Origin: Archaeoglobaceae archaeon
GTDB lineage: Archaea > Halobacteriota > Archaeoglobi > Archaeoglobales > JdFR-42
Reading direction: 5' to 3'
DNA length: 10,772 bases
NCBI GenBank assembly: GCA_015523685.1
Contig: WAJW01000092.1
Coordinates: 1 to 10,772 of the forward strand
How positions within the stretch are numbered: position 1 is the first letter of the stretch; the number at the start of each line of letters is the position of its first letter. A program made the position numbers and the translations under genes. A model generated the notes under the pieces. It was not told where the DNA came from, made no database searches, and was given only the letters and a program-made list of their open reading frames with translations. Positions 5,926 through 10,772 of this stretch are shown here, piece after piece.

Positions 5926-7362
5926 CTACAATCCGGTTTCGGCCAGAATTGCATCCACATCGGTGTATTTTTTAATCTCCTCTGCAAGTCTGCTGTATAC
6001 ATCCTCATTATCGATCAGCCTCTCCTTTCCAAGATATTTCAGGATCGCTCTGATCACATTATCGTTGAGGAAAAGACCATGCATGTACGTCCCGAAAACC
6101 ATCCCATCATCTGATCTCGCACCATCTCCCTCTAAGACCTCTTTTCCTCCGGTGGTCTTTCCCATATGGATTTCATATCCTCTGACCATCTCTCCTTTTA
6201 ATTCATCAAGTATCACACAGTTCCCTTTGACCTCTCTCTCCACCTGCACGGTGGTTTTGGAGTACCCATCGAAGACACTAACGGTATCAAGGAGTCCAAG
6301 ACCCTCAATTTCCACGTTACCCCTGCCGAGTTCCACACCCCTGTCAATGATCTTCTTACCAAGCATCTGGTACCCACCACATATCCCGATGATGGGAACT
6401 CTCCCCGCAAGTTTCTTCAATTTATCTGCCATCCCGGATTTTTTAAGCTCTATAAGATCTGCCACTGTGTTCTTTGTACCGGGTATTATTATGATGGAGT
6501 ATCCATCGATCTCTCCATCAAGGGGAATGTAATCTACCGAAACGTATCTTTCAAGTTTTTCAAAATCAGTGAAGTTGGAGATTCTCGGAAGTCGGATGAC
6601 GGCAATTTCCTTTCTTCCACTGCTTTTTTTCTCGGAAATGGAGAGGGAATCCTCGGAAGGAATACGTATGTCGAGGTAGGGAACGACTCCCATCACCTTC
6701 ACTCCCGTCATCTCCTCGAGCATGGAAATCCCGGGATTGAGAAGTTCGGGGTCTCCCCTGAATTTGTTTATTATGAATCCCCTGATAAGCTCTCTGTCCT
6801 TTTCCGGAATGAGATAGTATGTTCCATAAAGACTGGCAAAAACACCCCCCCTTTCTATATCCCCCACAATGTAAACTCCCGCACCGGTATGACGGGCAAC
6901 AGCCATATTGGTTATATCCCTGTCATAGAGATTGATCTCGGCGGGGCTTCCCGCCCCTTCCATGACTATCACATCGTATTTTCTTGAAAGGGTATCAATG
7001 GCCCCGGTTACCACACTCCACAGATGTTTCGACACCCTGTAGTACTCCCCTGCCCTGACATCACGGTATGGCTTTCCAAAAAGCACTATCTGGGAGGTCA
7101 TATCACCCTTTGGCTTGATTAGAATGGGGTTCATTGTGGCATCAGGTTCTATACCGCATGCTTCTGCCTGTATGGCCTGTGCAATTGCAATCTCTTCGCC
7201 CTTCGGGGTAACGTAGGAATTGAGACTCATGTTCTGGGCCTTGAAAGGAGCTACTCTGTAGCCCATGTCACTGAGTATCCTGCAGAATGCGGTAACAAAC
7301 AGGCTTTTTCCTGCATGTGACGAGGTTCCCTGAAACATCAGAAATTTACAATCGTGCCTCAT
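5926..7362 (-). CDS. cbiP: Cobyric acid synthase (adenosylcobyrinate a,c-diamide amidotransferase)
   Basis: CbiP/CobQ amidates the b, d, e and g side-chain carboxylates of adenosylcobyrinic acid a,c-diamide, using glutamine and ATP, to give adenosylcobyric acid. The 478 residues are the family's usual length. The N-terminal dethiobiotin-synthetase-like ATPase has the P-loop GTSSHAGKS (12-20), PFKAQNMSLNS (39-49), MEGAGSPAEINL (134-145) and DIERGGVFAS (168-177). The C-terminal class I glutaminase-like domain has the nucleophile Cys328 in GICGGYQMLG (326-335), GYEIHMG (395-401) and His428 in YMHGL. All expected catalytic positions are present. The ATG at 7362 shares ATGA with the stop of the upstream DUF6125-like gene, pointing to co-transcription and coupling. 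No other corrinoid gene is in the window. It serves either de novo B12 synthesis or salvage of corrinoid precursors. Confidence 0.97.
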   Translation of the reverse strand: MRHDCKFLMFQGTSSHAGKSLFVTAFCRILSDMGYRVAPFKAQNMSLNSYVTPKGEEIAIAQAIQAEACGIEPDATMNPILIKPKGDMTSQIVLFGKPYRDVRAGEYYRVSKHLWSVVTGAIDTLSRKYDVIVMEGAGSPAEINLYDRDITNMAVARHTGAGVYIVGDIERGGVFASLYGTYYLIPEKDRELIRGFIINKFRGDPELLNPGISMLEEMTGVKVMGVVPYLDIRIPSEDSLSISEKKSSGRKEIAVIRLPRISNFTDFEKLERYVSVDYIPLDGEIDGYSIIIIPGTKNTVADLIELKKSGMADKLKKLAGRVPIIGICGGYQMLGKKIIDRGVELGRGNVEIEGLGLLDTVSVFDGYSKTTVQVEREVKGNCVILDELKGEMVRGYEIHMGKTTGGKEVLEGDGARSDDGMVFGTYMHGLFLNDNVIRAILKYLGKERLIDNEDVYSRLAEEIKKYTDVDAILAETGL

Positions 7363-7826
7363 TTCTTTAGAAAGATCCTCCTCTCACACATTCCATGTCC
7401 CATGGCAAAGGATTTAGTTGTTTCAACGTCAGCATCTGGATTCAGGTTCTGAACTGTGACTTTGAACCATATATCGCATCCAGCCTGGTCCTCTTTTTCA
7501 AGGCCCAATCTATGGGCCCAGTCCCACCACGGGCATTTAACATGTCTGACGATCACCTCATTATCCCTCTCCTCCAGCTCAACTTTTTCACCCATGATCT
7601 CACTGCTCCTTGCTATGGCTTTCGCAATATGAGACAGGTCACCGGAATCGATACCATGCTCCAGATAGAGTTCTGCAGTACCTTTTCCAACTTTTTCCCA
7701 GAATTTTTCTGTGAGCTCCCGGGCCTTCTCATCTCCAAATTCATCTCTGACCGTATCTCTCCATTTAAAATAAAAATCCCTGCATATGTTCCACATTGCT
7801 TTCAGGTCTCTTTCTGCGGACCCCAT
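7359..7826 (-). CDS. Small conserved Cys-containing protein, DUF6125 / ATC-hydrolase-like
   Basis: The product is a soluble protein of 155 residues with no signal peptide or membrane segment. The pattern KCPWWDWA (97-104), GCDIWF (116-121) and GHGMCERRI (143-151), with Cys at 15, 98, 117 and 147 and a helical N-terminal half, resembles families annotated as DUF6125 or L-2-amino-thiazoline-4-carboxylic acid hydrolase-like. I am not certain of the family, and its substrate is unknown. I placed the start at ATG 7826 because AAGGTGAT (7837-7830), complementary to the 16S rRNA 3' end, lies 3 nt upstream, and a TATA-like TTTTAAAC (7863-7856) sits about 34 nt upstream. An in-frame ATG at 7877 would add 17 residues but lacks a ribosome site and would include the TATA element. 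The stop overlaps cbiP by ATGA, hinting at a role near corrinoid metabolism, though the coupling may only reflect genome compaction. Confidence 0.75.
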   Translation of the reverse strand: MGSAERDLKAMWNICRDFYFKWRDTVRDEFGDEKARELTEKFWEKVGKGTAELYLEHGIDSGDLSHIAKAIARSSEIMGEKVELEERDNEVIVRHVKCPWWDWAHRLGLEKEDQAGCDIWFKVTVQNLNPDADVETTKSFAMGHGMCERRIFLKK

Positions 7827-7929
7827 AATATCACCTTCGAGGAATTTTTTCCGGGGTTTAAAACCTTTTTCAATCATGTTTGAACAAAAAGTATTTTTAG
7901 CTTATCGTTAAACAATTAGCGGTGATTGT
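7827..7929. promoter_or_regulatory. Divergent promoter region between the DUF6125-like gene and etfB
   Basis: On the plus strand, TATTTTTA (7892-7899) preceded by an A-rich stretch is a TATA candidate, predicting an etfB transcript starting near 7921, where the Shine-Dalgarno GGTGAT (7921-7926) begins. On the minus strand, TTTTAAAC (7863-7856) serves the DUF6125-like gene. An imperfect inverted repeat CGTTAA-ACAA-TTAGCG (7906-7921, 5 of 6 pairs) lies over the predicted etfB start and could be an operator; this is weak. Confidence 0.55.
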
Positions 7930-8688
7930 ATGCACATAGCGGTGGGTGTCAAGCAGGTTTATGATGTGGATCAGATTAAAATCGATCCCCGTACCCTCGA
8001 GCCGGTGTACGATGTCCCCCTGAAACTGGATGATCTCAGCAGGAACGCTCTTGAAGAGGCAATAAGGATCAAAGAAATCACGGGTGGAAAGATAACGGTA
8101 ATAATCCTGAACGGTGTTAAGATTGGTGAAGCGGTCAAAGAGGCCCTCGCCATGGGAGGGGATGAGGCAAAGATCATTCTGAGTGAAGGCGGATTTCTCG
8201 ATACAGCTATAACTGCATCAGCAATTGCAGAAGTCATAAAATCCCTGAAAGATGTGGATCTTGTTATTTTCGGACATGCATCGGTTGACACTTATACAGG
8301 TCAGACAGGGCCAAGAGTTGCAGAGATACTCGGGGTTCCCGTGGTAACACAGGTTAGAGAACTCAGGGTTAATGATGATGTCCTGACCGCTATCAGGGAC
8401 CTCGAGGACAGTCTCGAAGAAGTTGAGATCAAGCTTCCCTGTGTCATAACCGTGACAAATGAAATAAACGAACCGAGACTGCCATCCCTGTCTCAGATCC
8501 TTGGCGCAAGAAAAAAACCCGTTGAAGAGCTCGAACTTTCAGATCTCGGAATTGATTTGGAGAGAGGTATTGAGATACTGCACAACAGGGCCCCGAGAGT
8601 GGAGAGATTGAAGAGGATATACAGGGATGACACCGACATTGCGGCCAGGGAGATAATCTCCGAGCTGAAGAAGGAGGGGATAATATGA
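7930..8688 (+). CDS. etfB: Electron-transfer flavoprotein beta subunit
   Basis: EtfB pairs with EtfA to carry electrons from flavin dehydrogenases such as acyl-CoA dehydrogenase to downstream acceptors; the beta subunit holds AMP in simple Etfs or a second FAD in bifurcating ones. The 252 residues match the usual size of about 250-260. It opens with IAVGVKQVYD (3-12), and MGGDEAKIIL (75-84) and GHASVDTYTGQTGPRVAEILG (115-135) follow the nucleotide-binding layout. VITVTNEINEPRLPSLSQIL (172-191) matches the family signature. I cannot tell from sequence alone whether the second flavin or AMP is bound. ATG at 7930 has GGTGAT 3 nt upstream. The stop overlaps etfA by ATGA, so the two subunits are translationally coupled. 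No acyl-CoA dehydrogenase, FixC/FixX or other partner is within the window. Confidence 0.95.
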   Translation: MHIAVGVKQVYDVDQIKIDPRTLEPVYDVPLKLDDLSRNALEEAIRIKEITGGKITVIILNGVKIGEAVKEALAMGGDEAKIILSEGGFLDTAITASAIAEVIKSLKDVDLVIFGHASVDTYTGQTGPRVAEILGVPVVTQVRELRVNDDVLTAIRDLEDSLEEVEIKLPCVITVTNEINEPRLPSLSQILGARKKPVEELELSDLGIDLERGIEILHNRAPRVERLKRIYRDDTDIAAREIISELKKEGII

Positions 8689-9599
8689 GGTGTCTGGTTT
8701 TCTCTGAAAATGACGATATTGCAAGGGAAATCCTGTCCGGGATAAGGGAATTAAAGGGTCATGATGGGGCTGTTCTTCTGACGTATTCGGAAGAGGATTT
8801 TTCAGGATATGCAGACACTGTTGTAAAAAGTGAATGTCCGGATAATACCCGCATCGAAGATCACGCGGTGAGTGCAATTGCCCGTCTTGCAGAGGAGGAA
8901 AATTTTGACCTGATTCTCACTGGCTCAACAAGAAGAGGGAAGGAGATAGCCCCAAGGGTGGCTCAGAGGCTGGGGTATCCATGTGTTACCGATGTGATCG
9001 GAGTTTACATGGATGACTCGCTTGAAGTTGAAAGGTATTCTCTCAGCGGGAGGACGATCTCCAGAGAGAGAATTCTTAAGTTGCCTGCAGTCCTGAGCAT
9101 CATGCCCAGAGTTTTTGAGGCTATTCCTGATAAAGAAACTCCCGAAGTTATCAAAAGGGAGTTTGAAATGGATGATGCCGGAGTGAGGGTTATTGAGGTA
9201 AGAAGAAAGGAGAGGACGGGTGGTGAACTTGAAAAGGCGGATATTGTTATAGGGGTCGGAAGAGGAATAGGAGGGGAAGATGGAATAAAAATGGCCATGG
9301 AGCTCAAGGAAGTTCTTGGCGGAGAGATCGGTAGTACAAGACCTGTTGCCTATGACTACCACTGGTTACCTGAGGAGACGATGATAGGGCTTTCCGGAAA
9401 GAGAATCAAACCCTCGCTTTACATAGCCATTGGAGTTTCAGGTCAGATTCAGCATCTTACGGGTGTGATGAATGCAAGAAGGATAGTTGCAATAAATAAA
9501 GACGAGAATGCTCCTGTTTTCGAATACTCTGACTACGGAATTGTGGGTGACTGGAGAGATGTGCTTCCAAAACTGATAACGGCGTTGAAAAACAGATAG
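8685..9599 (+). CDS. etfA: Electron-transfer flavoprotein alpha subunit
   Basis: EtfA carries the electron-shuttling FAD in its C-terminal domain. It has 304 residues, near the usual 310-330, and no ferredoxin-like extension. The N-terminal half (1 to about 175) is the Etf alpha/beta fold, with LTGSTRRGKEIAPRVAQRLG (78-97). The FAD domain begins about 185 and contains GVGRGIGG (190-197), GSTRP (216-220), IGLSG (234-238), SGQIQH (252-257) and INKDENAPVF (270-279), ending with DYGIVGDW (283-290). His257 aligns with the His contacting the flavin O2/N1 region of human ETF. The loop that reads QVGQTG in canonical EtfA is MIGLSG here, so the Thr that contacts flavin N5 is Ser237, somewhat like FixB-type proteins. 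The start ATG overlaps the etfB stop. A T-rich tract, CTATTTTCT (9612-9620), 13 nt after the stop may help termination. Confidence 0.96.
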   Translation: MRCLVFSENDDIAREILSGIRELKGHDGAVLLTYSEEDFSGYADTVVKSECPDNTRIEDHAVSAIARLAEEENFDLILTGSTRRGKEIAPRVAQRLGYPCVTDVIGVYMDDSLEVERYSLSGRTISRERILKLPAVLSIMPRVFEAIPDKETPEVIKREFEMDDAGVRVIEVRRKERTGGELEKADIVIGVGRGIGGEDGIKMAMELKEVLGGEIGSTRPVAYDYHWLPEETMIGLSGKRIKPSLYIAIGVSGQIQHLTGVMNARRIVAINKDENAPVFEYSDYGIVGDWRDVLPKLITALKNR

Positions 9600-9684
9600 T
9601 CAATCACTAATCTATTTTCTAAAAAACGCTACCCTTAAATAACATTATAAAAGAAGGAAAAATTCAGACTGGAGGGTGATTGAT
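9600..9684 (+). promoter_or_regulatory. Promoter and ribosome site for the hydroxyacyl-CoA dehydrogenase gene
   Basis: TTATAAAA (9645-9652) is a strong TATA candidate, with a second AT-rich element TTAAATAA at 9635-9642. The first predicts a transcript start near 9675, and GGAGGGTGAT (9671-9680) is a strong Shine-Dalgarno 4 nt before ATG 9685. The dehydrogenase-thiolase pair can thus be transcribed separately from etfBA, although read-through remains possible. Confidence 0.65.
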
Positions 9685-10545
9685 ATGGAAATAGACAGGA
9701 TATGTGTTGTTGGCGCAGGTACCATGGGACATGGCATCGCGCAGGTTTCTGCGATGCATGGATATCCCGTGACAATGATAGATGTAAAACAGGAATTCAT
9801 CGACAGAGCTTTCAATGGAATAAAATTCAGCCTGAATAAACTTGCGGAAAAGGGAAAATTTGAATCTGATAAAATTGAAGAGGTGCTTTCAAGGATAGAG
9901 GGATCCACAGATCTTAACTCTGCCAGAGATGCCAGTCTGGTTATTGAATCTGTGCCAGAGGATATGAAGTTAAAACAGGACATATTCAGCAAGCTGGATA
10001 AGATCTGTCCTCCAGAAACAATATTTGCATCAAATACATCAGCCCTTAGCATAACGGAAATGGCATCTGTCACAGACAGAAAAGAGAAATTCATCGGAAT
10101 GCACTGGTTTAACCCCCCACCCATAATGAAGTTAATAGAGATCGTAAAGACAATCGATACATCGGAAGACACTCTGAACACAATCATCGAACTTTCAAAG
10201 GAATTCGGAAAAGAGGTTGTTGTGTGCAATGACTCTGTGGGGTTTATAACCAGCAGAGCCCTGCAGGCATTTGTTACGGAATGCATAAGGATCCTGGAGG
10301 AGGGGGTTGCGACTGCAGAAGACATAGATAAGGCCATAAAGCTTGGCCTGAATCATCCAATGGGACCATTTGAGCTTCTGGATTTCACAAATGGAATTCC
10401 GGTTATATTCCATGCCGGAGAGGAGATGAGGAAGGTATATGGGGACAGATTTACAGTTCCTCAGACCGTCAGAATGCTCTACTACTCAGGCAGACATGGA
10501 AGGAAAAGCGGTAGAGGATTTTATGACTATTCGAGGAAGGAATGA
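9685..10545 (+). CDS. 3-hydroxyacyl-CoA (3-hydroxybutyryl-CoA) dehydrogenase
   Basis: The enzyme oxidises (S)-3-hydroxyacyl-CoA to 3-oxoacyl-CoA with NAD+, the third step of beta-oxidation, and can run in reverse. It is 286 residues, a stand-alone dehydrogenase like clostridial Hbd (about 282), not a hydratase fusion. The Rossmann domain has GAGTMGHGIAQ (10-20) with Asp33 at the end of the second strand. SNTS (116-119) supplies the active-site Ser119; HWFNPPP (140-146) has catalytic His140, and Glu152 completes the His-Glu pair. NHPMGPFEL (223-231) and GRKSGRGFYDY (272-282) are C-terminal signatures. The expected active-site Asn (human Asn208) aligns with Ser190 in GFITSRA. ATG 9685 is preferred over in-frame GTG 9676, because that GTG lies inside the ribosome-binding sequence. 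The gene is 3 nt upstream of the thiolase gene, so the last two oxidation steps are co-encoded. Confidence 0.95.
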   Translation: MEIDRICVVGAGTMGHGIAQVSAMHGYPVTMIDVKQEFIDRAFNGIKFSLNKLAEKGKFESDKIEEVLSRIEGSTDLNSARDASLVIESVPEDMKLKQDIFSKLDKICPPETIFASNTSALSITEMASVTDRKEKFIGMHWFNPPPIMKLIEIVKTIDTSEDTLNTIIELSKEFGKEVVVCNDSVGFITSRALQAFVTECIRILEEGVATAEDIDKAIKLGLNHPMGPFELLDFTNGIPVIFHAGEEMRKVYGDRFTVPQTVRMLYYSGRHGRKSGRGFYDYSRKE

Positions 10546-10548
10546 TCC

Positions 10549-10772
10549 ATGACTGGAGTCGCCATTGTAGGTACGGGAACCACGAAGTATGGAAAGCATC
10601 TTGAGAGATCTGCCACTGACCTTGCCCAGATGGCCGTGAAGGAAGCACTGGAAGATGCGAGAGATATCTCCCCTGAGGACATCGAGGGTTTTGTATTGAG
10701 CTCTCAGAATCCGGAGATACTTCAGAAGCAGGGGAATGCTGTGAACCATTTTTCCGAGTTTCTGGGATTATC
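10549..10772 (+). CDS. Thiolase / acetyl-CoA C-acetyltransferase, N-terminal fragment (runs off the window)
   Basis: Only the first 74 codons are present. They begin GVAIVGTGTTKYGKH (3-17), followed by a helix SATDLAQMAVKEALEDA and DIEGFVLSSQNPE (44-56), the pattern of archaeal and SCP-x-like thiolases that cleave 3-oxoacyl-CoA to acetyl-CoA and a shortened acyl-CoA. The active-site Cys and later motifs lie beyond the window, so catalytic competence cannot be judged. The ATG at 10549 is 3 nt after the dehydrogenase stop, with purine-rich GAGGAAGGAATGAT upstream. It is almost certainly in one transcript with the dehydrogenase. Archaeal thiolases of this type are often followed by a DUF35 zinc-ribbon/OB protein, which may lie just outside. 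Related initial condensing enzymes, such as HMG-CoA synthase, are less likely but share this N-terminal look. Confidence 0.85.
   Translation, partial: MTGVAIVGTGTTKYGKHLERSATDLAQMAVKEALEDARDISPEDIEGFVLSSQNPEILQKQGNAVNHFSEFLGL

Noticed and set aside
5837..6532. 231-codon plus-strand open frame opposite cbiP
   Set aside because: It is a Ser/Pro/Leu-rich antisense shadow of a clearly conserved gene, with no recognisable domain or ribosome site.
9600..9684. Stem-loop terminator after etfA
   Set aside because: Only 4-5 bp arms can be paired, at poor spacing; just a short T-rich tract is visible, so no hairpin terminator is claimed.
9645..10337. 230-codon minus-strand open frame opposite the dehydrogenase gene
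   Set aside because: It is an antisense shadow of conserved dehydrogenase codons, low in complexity and matching no family I recognise.

Overview
The window looks like a draft contig from a tetrahydromethanopterin-using euryarchaeon, most likely in or near the Archaeoglobi. Several families are archaeal or largely archaeal: MptE (DUF115), CTP-dependent riboflavin kinase with an N-terminal winged helix, TiaS and a DUF434 protein. Start sites have archaeal TATA-like boxes about 30-38 nt upstream. A bacterial-type electron-transfer flavoprotein and beta-oxidation genes sit alongside, a combination well known in Archaeoglobus. The lineage is inferred from gene content and remembered family sequences; no search was run. 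Bases 1-26 are not genomic: they are the end of a Nextera read-1 transposase adapter with one mismatch, so base 27 is the first biological base and a contig edge.

Layout. (1) 27-2158, plus strand: the C-terminal half of isoleucyl-tRNA synthetase, joined by a GTGA overlap to mptE (6-hydroxymethyl-7,8-dihydropterin pyrophosphokinase, for methanopterin). (2) 2151-4839, minus strand: tiaS, then a 50-bp gap holding a TATA box and two overlapping perfect palindromes, then ribK/rbkR and ribB joined by another GTGA overlap. (3) 4983-5213, plus strand: a stand-alone NifU C-terminal domain Fe-S protein, whose stop abuts the stop of (4) a DUF434 protein (5214-5846, minus). (5) 5926-7826, minus strand: a small conserved protein (DUF6125 / ATC-hydrolase-like) overlapping cbiP (cobyric acid synthase) by ATGA. 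(6) 7930-10772, plus strand: etfB-etfA joined by ATGA, then a separately promoted 3-hydroxyacyl-CoA dehydrogenase followed 3 nt later by the first 74 codons of a thiolase.

How the genes fit together. The left and centre make cofactors and process tRNA: pterin (MptE), flavin (RibB, RibK), corrinoid (CbiP) and Fe-S (NifU-C). TiaS and IleRS act in sequence on the AUA-decoding tRNA-Ile. The right end is fatty-acid or acyl-CoA oxidation, where EtfAB would carry electrons from acyl-CoA dehydrogenation and the dehydrogenase and thiolase would perform the last two steps.

The region is compact: four 4-nt coding overlaps, two convergent gene pairs with no intergenic space, and no gene-free stretch above about 150 bases. 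I see no tRNA or rRNA genes, insertion sequences, CRISPR arrays or prophage genes. No clearly novel multi-gene system is visible. The points most worth a second look are the palindromic candidate RbkR operator, the PIN/NYN-like motif pattern in the DUF434 protein, the Asn-to-Ser change in the dehydrogenase active site, and the adapter artefact at the contig end.
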